Notes: generated by a model from the sequence alone, not told the origin. Shown: positions 17,901 to 27,671, numbered from the stretch's first letter. The stretch is DNA of 64,000 nucleotides from Acidovorax sp. SRB_14 (GCF_012932145.1 NZ_MWOK01000001.1:62001-126000); one strand, 5' to 3'. Numbers and translations are program-made.

Positions 17901-20452
17901 GCAATTGTCCTCGGGGGATGTACATTAGCTACAGAATTCGTAGCATCGTTGTCAGGCGCAGCAAGCGGAAGCCAAAAAGAGAACCTGCAGCCCGTGACTT
18001 CGGAACCATTGTAGATGTTCTCCGCCTGCATTCTCCCCTGGTGGGATTCGACAATGCTGCGGCACAAATTGAGGCCCATGCCCATGCCTTCCTGCTTGGT
18101 CGAGAAAAAGGCTTCGAACAGGCGCTCGAGCACTTCCTGCGCCAGTCCCTGGCCGGTGTCCTGCACCGAAAACTCGACCACCTGCTGGCCCTCGATCTGC
18201 TTGGGCACGACACGCAGTTCCACGCTGCGCCTTGCCGGCGTGCGGCGTGCCTGGGCAATCGATTCGGCGCCGTTCTTCATGAGGTTGATCAGCACCTGTT
18301 CGATCAGGATGGAGTCGGCCATGACCTGCGGCAGCCGTGCCGCGACATAGTGCGTCAGGCGCACGTTGTGGCGACGCAGTTCGATGTCCGCCAGCTCCAG
18401 CGCTTCGCCGACCATGCTGGAGACATCGGCCAGCGTGCGGTTGGGCTCGCTCTTCTTCACGAAGTCCCGGATGCGCTGGATGATCTGCCCGGCGCGCTGC
18501 GCCTGGTGCGAGGTTTTCTCCAGCGCCGCGAGCAGGGCCTCCTGCGTGATCTGGCCGCTGTGGATACGCGAGACGATGCCGTTGCAGTAGTTGTTGATGG
18601 CGGTGAGCGGTTGGTTGAGCTCGTGCGCCACGCTCGATGCCATCTCGCCCATGGTGATCAGGCGGCTGACCGACTGCGCGCGCTCGGTTTGCCGGGCGGT
18701 CTGCTCCTCGGCCTGGCGCCGGGGCGTGATGTCGGTGGCAATCACCATCTGGGCCAGGCGCCCGTCGACCCAGCTGAGGTAGCGCGAGCGCACTTCCAGC
18801 CACTTGCCCAGTTCGGGCAAGAAGATTTCGGCGTTCTCGGTGTGGGCGCTGGTCAGGGTGTCGGTGGGCAGCCCCATGAGCCCGTCTTCGCCGTCTGCGC
18901 TGTCGCTGCCGGCGTTCTTGGCAGGCAGCACGCCGGCCTGGGCCACGAGCTGCAGGTGTCCGTCGGTCTGTGAGCCAAACCACTGGCGGTAGAGTTTGTT
19001 GGCGAACAGCAGCTCTTCGCTGCCCAGGGGGGCCACCGAGACCGAGGCGTCAAGCGCTTCGAGCACGATGGTGAAGCGCTCATGCGATGCCGAGAGTTGC
19101 TCGCGGATGCGGTTGGGCTCGGTGATGTCGGTCATCGAGGTCATCCACCCGGTCTGCTGGCCGCGCGCGTCGATCAGCGGAGAGACGTAGAGCCGGGCAT
19201 CGAAGATGGCGCCGTTCTTGCGCCGCACCCGCACCTGGAAGCCCCCGGACACGGTCTTGCCGTTGAGCTCGTCCTGCAGGCGCGCGTGCAGCGTGTCCAG
19301 GTCGGCGTCGGGCCAGTAGGGGAACGGCGGTGTCTGGCCCACCAGTTCGGCCTCGCTCCAGCCTGTCATCTGGCAGAACGCTGCGTTCACGTAGGTGATG
19401 CGGCCCTGCAGGTCGAGCGCGCGCATGCCGGTGAGCACCGAGTTTTCCATGGCGCGGCGGAAATTGGTTTCTGCCACCAGGGCCATCTGCGCCTGCATGC
19501 GCCGGCGTGTGTGGCGCCAGGTGGCAATCAGCATCCAGGCCGTCATGGTGCTGAGCGTGACCACCAGCCAGAACAAGCCGCTGCCGACCACGCCCAGCGA
19601 GGTGCGGTACGCCTGGGCCCGCAGCACCAAGCCGTTGCCCACGGGCGAGACGGGCACTTCGTATTCGTTGGCGCGCTTGCTCCAGGGCTGCCAGGGCATG
19701 GTGGCGCTGCGAGGCGCCAGCGGCGTGCCGGCGAGCACCTGGTGCTGCGCGTCGAGCAGCGTCACGGCATAGCGCGCCAGTACCTCGGTGGGAGTGCCGT
19801 AGCGCAGCAGGCTGTCGATGGAATACTCGCCCAATACCACGCCGCCAAACTTGCCCTGCACATTGAGTGGCACCTGCAGCTGCAGCAAAGGCGTGGGCTC
19901 GCCACTGCCGGCGGCGGGTTGCACATAGACCGGCTGCTGCAGGTCGCGCGTGAGGTCGAAGGCGTCGGCGGTGTCGCCTTTCTTCAGCACCTCGCCGGGC
20001 ACGCGCATCTGGCCGCCCGAGAGTGTGGGCGCTGCGTGGCTGGCACGGATGTGGCCGCGCGCATCGATCCAGGTTATGGCCTGGAGCTCGGGGTACTGGC
20101 TGATCAGGGCCTCTGCGCGCTGGTCGAACTGGGGGCGCTCCAGCTCCTGGTTCGACAGATCGCGTGCAATGCGCATGATCTGTTCCTGGCGCTCGAGCAG
20201 GCGCAGGCGCACGCGCTGCTGTGCGTACTCCACATCGCGGCGCAGCGCCTCCTGCTCGCGCTCGCCTTCCTCCATGCGCAGATACCAGAAAGCCGCCACG
20301 ATGGCCGCCATGAACAGCAGCACGGCCGCCAGCGGAGCCAGCGCGGCAAAGCGGTCCTGACGCGTGGGCGAGAGACTGCGCCACCATGCGCGCCACGAGC
20401 GCGCGAGCGCGGCAGTGCGCGATGGCGCGGGGGCGAGAGAGGGCGAGTGCAT
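17897..20452 (-). CDS. Membrane PAS sensor histidine kinase
   Basis: An 851-residue kinase with TM1 near residues 40-60, a periplasmic sensor of about 230 residues (Cache-like), and TM2 near 300-325. Two PAS domains follow (NFRRAMENSVLTGMRALD..., then ERFTIVLEALDASVSV...), then HisKA with the phospho-histidine in SSVAHELNQPLTAINNY, and an HATPase domain (VLINLMKNGAESI, DTGQGL, GMGMGL). The overall type is FixL/DctB-like. The ATG at 20452 is preferred; an upstream in-frame start at 20515 adds 21 residues without features. It is the partner of the overlapping response regulator. Confidence 0.92.
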   Translation of the reverse strand: MHSPSLAPAPSRTAALARSWRAWWRSLSPTRQDRFAALAPLAAVLLFMAAIVAAFWYLRMEEGEREQEALRRDVEYAQQRVRLRLLERQEQIMRIARDLSNQELERPQFDQRAEALISQYPELQAITWIDARGHIRASHAAPTLSGGQMRVPGEVLKKGDTADAFDLTRDLQQPVYVQPAAGSGEPTPLLQLQVPLNVQGKFGGVVLGEYSIDSLLRYGTPTEVLARYAVTLLDAQHQVLAGTPLAPRSATMPWQPWSKRANEYEVPVSPVGNGLVLRAQAYRTSLGVVGSGLFWLVVTLSTMTAWMLIATWRHTRRRMQAQMALVAETNFRRAMENSVLTGMRALDLQGRITYVNAAFCQMTGWSEAELVGQTPPFPYWPDADLDTLHARLQDELNGKTVSGGFQVRVRRKNGAIFDARLYVSPLIDARGQQTGWMTSMTDITEPNRIREQLSASHERFTIVLEALDASVSVAPLGSEELLFANKLYRQWFGSQTDGHLQLVAQAGVLPAKNAGSDSADGEDGLMGLPTDTLTSAHTENAEIFLPELGKWLEVRSRYLSWVDGRLAQMVIATDITPRRQAEEQTARQTERAQSVSRLITMGEMASSVAHELNQPLTAINNYCNGIVSRIHSGQITQEALLAALEKTSHQAQRAGQIIQRIRDFVKKSEPNRTLADVSSMVGEALELADIELRRHNVRLTHYVAARLPQVMADSILIEQVLINLMKNGAESIAQARRTPARRSVELRVVPKQIEGQQVVEFSVQDTGQGLAQEVLERLFEAFFSTKQEGMGMGLNLCRSIVESHQGRMQAENIYNGSEVTGCRFSFWLPLAAPDNDATNSVANVHPPRTIA

Positions 20453-20499
20453 GGGCCGAGTGTAGGGGAGCGCAGGGTGCACCGCGATGGTGCGGAAAA

Positions 20500-20620
20500 T
20501 GTGCGTTTGCAGCAATTTATCGTATTATGAAATCTAAAAGCATAATTTGAAATAAGAAAAAAATATGAGAAACTTGGCGGCACGCACTAAATTGCGGTCT
20601 ATATCTCCAGGAGACAAACC
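20500..20620 (+). promoter_or_regulatory. AT-rich divergent regulatory region before aceE
   Basis: This stretch is markedly AT-rich compared with its surroundings. It includes TATTAT (20523-20528), CATAAT (20541-20546) and an A-tract around 20556-20563, but no -35/-10 pair has convincing spacing. A good AGGAG ribosome site lies just before aceE. It is the likely control region for the pyruvate dehydrogenase operon and perhaps the divergent kinase. Confidence 0.45.
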
Positions 20621-23356
20621 ATGTCAGCACAGCCCGATCCTCGCGCCGGCAGCGGCGCATTGCCAGCCCCCGACGCCGACCAGCAAGAGACCCGAGAGTG
20701 GATGGATGCGCTGTCCGCCGTGATCGACAAGGAAGGCGCAGAACGCGCCCATTTCCTGCTCGAACAGCTGCTCGAGCACGCGCGCCAAAGCAGCATCGAC
20801 ATGCCGTTCTCTGCCAACACGGGCTATGTGAACACCATCGAAAAAGACCAGGAAGCGCGCTGCCCTGGCAACCTGGAGCTCGAAGGGCGCCTGCGCGCCT
20901 ATATGCGCTGGAACGCCATGGCGATGGTGGTCAGGGCCAACCGCATCCACCCGCCCGAAGGCGGCGACCTGGGCGGCCACATCGGCTCCTTCGCCTCGCT
21001 GGCCAACATGTTCGCGGCCGGCTTCAACCATTTCTGGCACGCCGAGAGCAACGAACCTGGCAAAGAGCACGGCGGTGACTGTCTCTACATCCAGGGCCAC
21101 GTCTCGCCCGGCATCTATGCCCGCGCCTACATGGAAGGGCGCCTCACCGAAGAGCAGCTGAACAACTTCCGCCAGGAGGTCGATGGCAAGGGCCTGTCGA
21201 GCTACCCGCACCCCAAGCTCATGCCCGAGTTCTGGCAGTTTCCGACGGTGTCCATGGGCCTCGGCCCGCTGATGGCCATCTACCAGGCGCGCTTCCTCAA
21301 GTACCTGCACGCGCGCGGCATTGCCAACACCGAGAACCGCAAGGTCTGGGTGTTCTGCGGCGACGGCGAGATGGACGAGGTCGAATCGCTGGGCGCGATC
21401 AGCCTGGCTTCGCGCGAGAAGCTCGACAACCTGATCTTCGTCATCAACTGCAACCTGCAGCGCCTGGACGGCCCGGTGCGCGGCAACGGCAAGATCATCC
21501 AGGAGCTCGAAGGCGAATTCCGCGGCTCGGGCTGGAACGTGATCAAGCTGATCTGGGGCAGCCGCTGGGACGATCTGCTCGCCAAGGACAAGGACGGTGC
21601 GCTGCGCAAGATCATGATGGAGTGCAACGACGGCGACTACCAGGCGTTCAAGGCCAACGACGGCGCCTACGTCCGCAAGAACTTCTTCGGCCGCGATCCG
21701 CGCACGTTGAAGATGGTCGAGCACATGAGCGACGACGAGATCTGGAACCTGCGCCGCGGTGGCCACGATGCGCAGAAGGTCTATGCCGCCTTCCACGCTG
21801 CCAACGAGACCAAGGGCCAGCCCACCGTGCTGCTGGTCAAGACCGTCAAGGGCTTTGGCATGGGCAAGATCGGTGAAGGCAAGAACACCGTGCACCAGAC
21901 CAAGAAGCTGGGCGACGAGGATATCAAGGCTTTCCGCGACCGCTTCAACATCCCGATCCCCGACAGCCAGATCGCCGACCTGCCGTTCTACAAGCCGGCC
22001 GACGACACGCCCGAGATGCGCTATCTGCATGAGCGCCGCCAGGCCCTGGGTGGCTACCTGCCGCACCGCCGCACCAAGGCCGACGAGCAGTTCAATGTGC
22101 CGCCGCTCGACACTTTCAAGGCCATCCTCGACCCGACCCCCGAGGGCCGCGAGATCTCGACCACGCAGGCCTATGTGCGCTTTCTCACGCAACTACTGCG
22201 CGACAAGGAACTGGGTCCGCGTGTCGTACCGATCCTGGTCGACGAAGCGCGCACCTTTGGCATGGAAGGCTTGTTCCGCCAGATCGGCATCTACAACCCT
22301 GCGGGCCAGCAGTACACCCCGGTCGACAAAGACCAGGTCATGTACTACCGCGAGGACAAGGCCGGCCAGATCCTGCAGGAAGGCATCAACGAAGCCGGCG
22401 GCATGAGCAGCTGGATCGCGGCGGCCACGAGCTACAGCACGAGCAACCGGATCATGATCCCGTTCTACGTGTACTACTCGATGTTCGGCTTCCAGCGCGT
22501 CGGCGACCTGGCCTGGGCGGCGGGCGACATGCAGGCGCGCGGCTTCCTGCTCGGCGGCACCTCGGGCCGCACCACGCTCAATGGCGAAGGGCTGCAGCAC
22601 GAAGACGGCCACAGCCACATCCTGGCCAACACCATCCCCAACTGCGTGACCTACGACCCGACCTTCGCCCACGAAGTGGCGGTGATCATGCACGACGGCA
22701 TGCGCCGCATGGTGCAGGAGCAGGAAAACGTCTTCTACTACATCACGCTGCTCAACGAGAACTACCCGATGCCGGGCCTCGAAGCCGGCACGGAAGAGCA
22801 GATCATCAAGGGCATGTACCTGTGCAAGCCTGGCCAGAAGGTGCCGCAAAGCGGCCTGCGCGTGCAGCTGCTCGGCTCGGGCACCATCCTGCGCGAGTCA
22901 TTCTTCGCGCAAGAACTGCTCGAAAAGGACTGGGGCATTGCCGCCGATGTGTGGAGCTGCCCGTCGTTCAACGAACTGACCCGCGACGGCCAGGAGGTGG
23001 AGCGCTGGAACCTGCTGCACCCGCTGGAAGCCCCGCGCGTGCCGTTCGTGACCGAGCAGCTCGCCAAGAGCACCGGCCCCGTGGTCGCATCGACCGACTA
23101 CATGAAGGCCTATGCAGAGCAGATCCGCCCCTACATGCCCAAGGGCCGCCACTACAAGGTGCTGGGCACGGACGGCTTTGGCCGCTCGGACTTCCGCCGC
23201 AAGCTGCGCGAGCACTTTGAGATCGACCGCCATTACATTGTGCTGGCGGCACTGCGCGCACTGGCCGATGGGGGCCAGGTGCCGGTGACCAAGGTGGCCG
23301 AAGCGATTGCCAAGTACGGTATCGCCACCGACAAGATCAACCCGCTGCACGCCTGA
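20621..23356 (+). CDS. aceE: Pyruvate dehydrogenase E1 component (homodimeric)
   Basis: Thiamine-diphosphate enzyme of 911 residues (E. coli 887) that decarboxylates pyruvate and reductively acetylates the lipoyl groups of E2. The ThDP/Mg motif GDGEMDEVES ... NCNLQRLDG, the homodimeric-type N-terminus (EWMDALSAVIDKEG) and HIGSFASLANMF with the active-site histidine are present. Strong AGGAG site before the ATG. It is first in aceE-aceF-lpdA and divergent from a two-component system. Confidence 0.98.
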   Translation: MSAQPDPRAGSGALPAPDADQQETREWMDALSAVIDKEGAERAHFLLEQLLEHARQSSIDMPFSANTGYVNTIEKDQEARCPGNLELEGRLRAYMRWNAMAMVVRANRIHPPEGGDLGGHIGSFASLANMFAAGFNHFWHAESNEPGKEHGGDCLYIQGHVSPGIYARAYMEGRLTEEQLNNFRQEVDGKGLSSYPHPKLMPEFWQFPTVSMGLGPLMAIYQARFLKYLHARGIANTENRKVWVFCGDGEMDEVESLGAISLASREKLDNLIFVINCNLQRLDGPVRGNGKIIQELEGEFRGSGWNVIKLIWGSRWDDLLAKDKDGALRKIMMECNDGDYQAFKANDGAYVRKNFFGRDPRTLKMVEHMSDDEIWNLRRGGHDAQKVYAAFHAANETKGQPTVLLVKTVKGFGMGKIGEGKNTVHQTKKLGDEDIKAFRDRFNIPIPDSQIADLPFYKPADDTPEMRYLHERRQALGGYLPHRRTKADEQFNVPPLDTFKAILDPTPEGREISTTQAYVRFLTQLLRDKELGPRVVPILVDEARTFGMEGLFRQIGIYNPAGQQYTPVDKDQVMYYREDKAGQILQEGINEAGGMSSWIAAATSYSTSNRIMIPFYVYYSMFGFQRVGDLAWAAGDMQARGFLLGGTSGRTTLNGEGLQHEDGHSHILANTIPNCVTYDPTFAHEVAVIMHDGMRRMVQEQENVFYYITLLNENYPMPGLEAGTEEQIIKGMYLCKPGQKVPQSGLRVQLLGSGTILRESFFAQELLEKDWGIAADVWSCPSFNELTRDGQEVERWNLLHPLEAPRVPFVTEQLAKSTGPVVASTDYMKAYAEQIRPYMPKGRHYKVLGTDGFGRSDFRRKLREHFEIDRHYIVLAALRALADGGQVPVTKVAEAIAKYGIATDKINPLHA

Positions 23357-23375
23357 AGACGAACGGGAGACAACT

Positions 23376-25070
23376 ATGGCAATGGTAGATATTCAAGTTC
23401 CCGACATCGGCGACTTTGACGAAGTGGCCGTGATCGAAGTGCTGGTCCAGCCGGGCGACACGATCAAGGCAGAGCAGTCGCTGGTCACTGTGGAGTCCGA
23501 CAAGGCCTCGATGGAGATTCCGTCCAGCCACGCGGGCGTGGTCAAGGAGCTGCGCGTGGCCCTGGGCGACAAGATCAAGCAGGGCTCGGTCATCGTGGTG
23601 CTGGAAACCGCCGACGCGGCAGCGCCCGCACCGGCGCCCGCAGCGGCTGCACCGGTTGCGGCACCCGCCGTGGCGGCACCTTCGCCTGCGCCCGCTGCAG
23701 CGCCTGCTCCGGCAACGCCGGCCGCCGCGAGCACGGTGGATCTGCGCATCCCCGACATCGGTGATTTCAAGGATGTCACCGTGATCGAGATGCTCGTCAA
23801 GGTCGGCGACACCGTGGCCCTGGAGCAATCGCTGTTCACCGTGGAGTCCGACAAGGCCTCGATGGAAATCCCATCGCCGGCCGCGGGCGTGCTCACGGCG
23901 CTCAGCATCAAAGTGGGCGACAAGGTCAACATCGGCGATATGGTCGGCCAGATCGAAGGCGTGGGCGCTGCCGCGGCACCCGCCGCTGCGCCGGTTCCGG
24001 CGGCCGTGGCTGCTGCCATAGCGCCTGCTGCGGCCCCGGCCGCAGCGCCCCAGTCCGCTGCCACGCCTTCGGCTCCGCAGGCCGCCGTGCCGGCACACAA
24101 CCCCACCGTGGCACCCACGGGCGCGCTGCCACACGCATCGCCCTCGGTGCGCAAGTTTGCCCGTGAACTCGGCGTGCCGCTGGCCGAAGTGCAGGGCAGT
24201 GGCCCCAAGGGCCGCATCACCGAAACCGACGTGCAGGCCTTCACCCAGTCCGTCATGGTCGGCAGCGTGCAGACCCAGGCCCAGGCCGCAGTCGCACCCA
24301 AGGCCGCTGCCGCCAGCGGTGGCGACGCAGGCCTGGACCTGCTGCCCTGGCCCAAGGTGGACTTTGCCAAGTTCGGCGCCATCGAGCGCAAGGAGCTCTC
24401 GCGCATCAAGAAGATCAGCGGCGCCAACCTGCACCGCAACTGGGTGATGATCCCCCACGTCACGAACAACGACGAGGCCGACATCACCGAGCTCGAAGCC
24501 TTCCGCGTCTCCACCAACAAGGAAAACGAGAAGAGCGGCACCAAGGTCACCATGCTGGCCTTCGTCATCAAGGCCGTGGTGGCGGCGCTCAAGAAGTTCC
24601 CCGACTTCAATGCCAGCCTCGACGGCGACGCGCTGGTTTACAAGCAGTACTTCAACATCGGCTTTGCCGCCGACACGCCCAACGGGCTGGTCGTGCCGGT
24701 GCTCAAGGACGCCGACCGGAAGGGCATCCTGCAGATCAGCCAGGAAATGTCGGAACTGGCCAAGAAGGCGCGCGAGGGCAAGCTCGGCGCGGCCGACATG
24801 CAGGGCGGCTGCATGTCGATCTCCTCGCTCGGCGGCATTGGCGGCACGCATTTCACGCCCATCATCAACGCCCCCGAAGTCGCCATCCTGGGCCTCTCGC
24901 GCGGCGCCATGAAGCCTCTGTGGAACGAGGACAAGGAAAAGTTTGTCCCGCGCCTCGTGCTGCCGCTGTCGCTGTCCTACGACCACCGCGTGATCGACGG
25001 GGCCTCGGCCGCGCGCTTCAACGCCTACCTCGGTCAGGTGCTGGCGGACTACCGCCGCATCCTGCTGTAA
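23376..25070 (+). CDS. aceF: Dihydrolipoamide acetyltransferase (PDH E2) with two lipoyl domains
   Basis: Core of the pyruvate dehydrogenase complex, 564 residues. Two N-terminal lipoyl domains (each with the lipoylated lysine in ESDKASMEIP, about residues 45 and 165) are joined by Ala/Pro-rich linkers. A peripheral subunit-binding domain follows (SPSVRKFARELGV, about 255-290), and then the catalytic domain ending with YDHRVIDGA. E. coli has three lipoyl domains; here the third is effectively on E3. The ATG at 23376 follows a GGGAGA site, 19 bp after aceE. Confidence 0.97.
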   Translation: MAMVDIQVPDIGDFDEVAVIEVLVQPGDTIKAEQSLVTVESDKASMEIPSSHAGVVKELRVALGDKIKQGSVIVVLETADAAAPAPAPAAAAPVAAPAVAAPSPAPAAAPAPATPAAASTVDLRIPDIGDFKDVTVIEMLVKVGDTVALEQSLFTVESDKASMEIPSPAAGVLTALSIKVGDKVNIGDMVGQIEGVGAAAAPAAAPVPAAVAAAIAPAAAPAAAPQSAATPSAPQAAVPAHNPTVAPTGALPHASPSVRKFARELGVPLAEVQGSGPKGRITETDVQAFTQSVMVGSVQTQAQAAVAPKAAAASGGDAGLDLLPWPKVDFAKFGAIERKELSRIKKISGANLHRNWVMIPHVTNNDEADITELEAFRVSTNKENEKSGTKVTMLAFVIKAVVAALKKFPDFNASLDGDALVYKQYFNIGFAADTPNGLVVPVLKDADRKGILQISQEMSELAKKAREGKLGAADMQGGCMSISSLGGIGGTHFTPIINAPEVAILGLSRGAMKPLWNEDKEKFVPRLVLPLSLSYDHRVIDGASAARFNAYLGQVLADYRRILL

Positions 25071-25082
25071 AGGAGCCGCACG

Positions 25083-26960
25083 ATGGCAAGCATTGAAATC
25101 AAGGTTCCGAACATTGGCGACTTTGCCGAGGTCACGGTCATTGAACTGATGGTCAAGCCCGGCGACACCGTGGCCGTGGACCAGAGCCTGGTCACGGTGG
25201 AGTCGGACAAGGCCTCGATGGAAATTCCCTCCAGCCACGCCGGTGTGGTGCAGACGGTCCAGGTGCAGCTCGGCGACAAGATCGCCGAAGGCAGCGTGCT
25301 GCTGACGCTCGAGGCGGCGGCCGATGCCGCAGCGCCCGCGCCGGTGGCTGCTCCTGCTCCTGCATCTGTAGCTGCCGGCGCAGGTCCATCCAGCGTTTCA
25401 GTATCAAATCCGGCTGAAACCAAGGTTTCGCCAGCGCCAGCTGCTCCTATTCCAGGAGCGGCCGAGTTTGCCGGCACGGCCGACCTCGAATGCGACGTGC
25501 TCGTGCTCGGCGCCGGCCCCGGTGGCTACAGCGCCGCCTTCCGCGCGGCCGACCTGGGCCTGAAGGTCGTCCTCGTCGAGCGCTATGCCACGCTGGGTGG
25601 CGTGTGCCTGAACGTGGGCTGCATTCCCTCGAAGGCGCTGCTGCACGTGGCCTCCGTCATGGACGAGGTGAGCCACATGGCCGACCTAGGCGTGAGCTTC
25701 GGCGCGCCCAGCCTCGACATCGACAAGCTGCGCGGCCACAAGGAAAAGGTGATTGGCAAGCTCACTGGCGGCCTGACGGCCATGGCCAAGATGCGCAAGG
25801 TCACGACCGTGCGCGGCTACGGCGCCTTCGTCGGCGCGCACCACGTCGAGGTCGAAGAGACCACCGGCACGGGCCAGGACAAGACCGGCACCACGAAGGT
25901 GATCGCCTTCAAGAAAGCCATCATTGCCGCGGGCAGCCAGGCCGTGCGCCTGCCCTTCATGCCCGACGATCCGCGCGTGGTCGATTCGACCGGCGCGCTG
26001 GAACTCACCGAAGTCCCCAAGCGCATGCTGATCCTGGGCGGCGGCATCATCGGCCTCGAAATGGGCACGGTGTACTCCACGCTGGGCGCGCGCCTCGATG
26101 TGGTCGAGATGCTCGACGGCCTGATGCAGGGCGCCGACCGTGACCTCGTCAAGGTCTGGCAGAAGATGAACGCGCCGCGCTTCGACAACATCATGCTCAA
26201 GACCAAGACGGTGGGCGCGCGCGCGCTGCCCGAAGGTATCGAGGTGGCGTTTGAAAGCGCCGAGCCGGGCGGCACCGCCCCCGCGCCGCAGGTCTACGAC
26301 CTGGTGCTGCAGGCCGTGGGCCGCACGCCCAACGGCAAGAAGATCGCCGCCGACAAGGCGGGGGTGGCCGTCACCGACCGGGGCTTCATCGAGGTCGACA
26401 TCCAGATGCGCACCAACGTGGCGCACATCTTCGCCATCGGCGACATCGTGGGCCAGCCCATGCTGGCGCACAAGGCGGTGCACGAGGCGCACGTCGCGGC
26501 CGAAGTGATCGCCGGCGAGCTGCAGGGCAACAAGGAGTTGGCCGCGGCCGCCTTCAACGCCCGCGTGATCCCCAGCGTCGCCTACACCGACCCCGAGGTC
26601 GCCTGGGTCGGCTTGACCGAGGACCAGGCCAAGGCGCAGGGCATCAAAGTCAAGAAGGGCCTGTTCCCCTGGACGGCCTCGGGCCGCGCGATCGCCAATG
26701 GCCGCGACGAAGGCTTCACCAAGCTGCTGTTCGACGACAGCGACGAGGCCCATGGACACGGCAAGATCCTCGGCGGCGGCATGGTCGGCACGCACGCGGG
26801 CGACATGATTGGCGAGATTGCCCTGGCGATCGAGATGGGCGCCGATGCGGTGGACATCGGCAAAACGATCCATCCGCACCCGACGCTCGGCGAGAGCATT
26901 GGCATGGCGGCCGAGATTGCGCACGGCAGCTGCACTGACGTGCCGCCGGCGCGGAAATAG
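25083..26960 (+). CDS. lpdA: Dihydrolipoamide dehydrogenase (PDH E3) with N-terminal lipoyl domain
   Basis: Flavoenzyme of 625 residues that reoxidises dihydrolipoamide with NAD. An N-terminal lipoyl domain (about 1-80, ESDKASMEIP) and an Ala/Pro linker (about 80-135) precede a full E3. The E3 part has FAD motif GAGPGGYSAAFRAADLG, redox disulfide GGVCLNVGCIPSKAL, NAD motif GGGIIGLEMG and the C-terminal HPHPTLGES base. This layout is known in Neisseria and Ralstonia PDH E3. Part of the linker (about 25400-25455) vaguely resembles the dispersed repeat. It starts 12 bp after aceF. Confidence 0.97.
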   Translation: MASIEIKVPNIGDFAEVTVIELMVKPGDTVAVDQSLVTVESDKASMEIPSSHAGVVQTVQVQLGDKIAEGSVLLTLEAAADAAAPAPVAAPAPASVAAGAGPSSVSVSNPAETKVSPAPAAPIPGAAEFAGTADLECDVLVLGAGPGGYSAAFRAADLGLKVVLVERYATLGGVCLNVGCIPSKALLHVASVMDEVSHMADLGVSFGAPSLDIDKLRGHKEKVIGKLTGGLTAMAKMRKVTTVRGYGAFVGAHHVEVEETTGTGQDKTGTTKVIAFKKAIIAAGSQAVRLPFMPDDPRVVDSTGALELTEVPKRMLILGGGIIGLEMGTVYSTLGARLDVVEMLDGLMQGADRDLVKVWQKMNAPRFDNIMLKTKTVGARALPEGIEVAFESAEPGGTAPAPQVYDLVLQAVGRTPNGKKIAADKAGVAVTDRGFIEVDIQMRTNVAHIFAIGDIVGQPMLAHKAVHEAHVAAEVIAGELQGNKELAAAAFNARVIPSVAYTDPEVAWVGLTEDQAKAQGIKVKKGLFPWTASGRAIANGRDEGFTKLLFDDSDEAHGHGKILGGGMVGTHAGDMIGEIALAIEMGADAVDIGKTIHPHPTLGESIGMAAEIAHGSCTDVPPARK

Positions 26961-26976
26961 GCAGCGCCTTTTTTTT
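26948..26976 (+). terminator. Probable terminator of the aceE-aceF-lpdA operon
   Basis: GGCGC (26948-26952) can pair with GCGCC (26964-26968), followed by a run of eight T (26969-26976). The stem is short and overlaps the lpdA stop codon, so strength is uncertain. Confidence 0.5.
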
Positions 26977-26990
26977 ACTGAAAGCCGGCC

Positions 26991-27212
26991 ATGGCGGCAA
27001 AGAAGTTCCCCAATGCACCCGCGCATCCCGAGCGCGTGTGCTGGGGGTGCGATCTTTATTGTCTGGCCAAGGACATGCGCTGCGGCAACGGCTCGGACCG
27101 CACGCCGCACCCTGTGGAACTGTTTGGCGAAGACTGGGCGCAGTGGGGCGCAGAGGCCCCCGAAGAAGCGGCCGGTGGTGGCCCGACGGCCACCGATCCG
27201 TCCGCCTCTTGA
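26991..27212 (+). CDS. Small DUF3079-type protein
   Basis: A 73-residue protein with the family core HPERVCWGCDLYCLAKDMRCGNG (written in parts: HPERVCWGCD, then YCLAKDMRCGNG) and HPVELFGEDW. The four cysteines in the pattern C-x2-C-x3-C...C suggest a metal or redox site, but no function is established. Its C-terminal 20 residues are low complexity. It is just after the PDH operon and may be cotranscribed by read-through. Confidence 0.75.
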   Translation: MAAKKFPNAPAHPERVCWGCDLYCLAKDMRCGNGSDRTPHPVELFGEDWAQWGAEAPEEAAGGGPTATDPSAS

Positions 27213-27257
27213 TGCACGCACCCGGTGTGCGCAGCGCGGGCCAGCCAAGCGCCTGGC

Positions 27258-27509
27258 TTAAGCCTTTTTCTTGATGAAGCCGTAGATCACCAGCAGCACG
27301 ATCGCACCGAGGACCGAGGCAATCCAGCCCGCCGGGGTGCCCGGTGCATACCAGCCCATCGCAGTGCCCGCATAACCGGCCACGAGCGAACCCGCAATGC
27401 CGAGCACGATGGTCATGATCCAGCCCAGCTTGTCGTCGCCCGGTTTCACGGCGCGCGCAATCAGTCCGACGATGAGGCCCACAACAATGGTTCCAATGAT
27501 GGACAGCAT
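27258..27509 (-). CDS. GlsB/YeaQ/YmgE family membrane protein
   Basis: An 83-residue hydrophobic protein with three membrane segments and the glycine-rich pattern typical of the family (GLIVGLIARAVKPG, GIAGSLVAGYAG, LGAIVLLVIYGF). Members are called transglycosylase-associated proteins and are often stress-induced, but their function is unproven. A second paralogue is at 30208-30459. Confidence 0.9.
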   Translation of the reverse strand: MLSIIGTIVVGLIVGLIARAVKPGDDKLGWIMTIVLGIAGSLVAGYAGTAMGWYAPGTPAGWIASVLGAIVLLVIYGFIKKKA

Positions 27510-27671
27510 GGGATGCCTTCCTCAGTAAAAATAACGATCGTACAGAGATTCCCGGCAAACGGTGTGGCATTAATTGCGCGGCAGACGCAGCACATTCAGA
27601 ACGGCAGCGCCTGGGCCTCCATGAGGCCGAAAAATCATCCTTGAACGGCTCTCGCCAAAACTTCTCGCCCT

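Noticed and set aside
20500-20575. Specific -35/-10 pair for aceE
   Set aside because: Several -10-like hexamers exist, but none has a convincing -35 at 16-18 bp, so only an AT-rich regulatory region is reported.
23600-24120. Tandem repeat array in the aceF coding region
   Set aside because: The GCn/CCn-rich repetition encodes the normal Ala/Pro linkers of E2 between lipoyl domains.
25400-25455. Dispersed repeat copy in the lpdA linker
   Set aside because: Only a few blocks (ATCAAAT, GCGCCAGCTGCT, CTATT) resemble the family and linker sequence is unconstrained, so it is mentioned only as a weak candidate and not listed as a feature.
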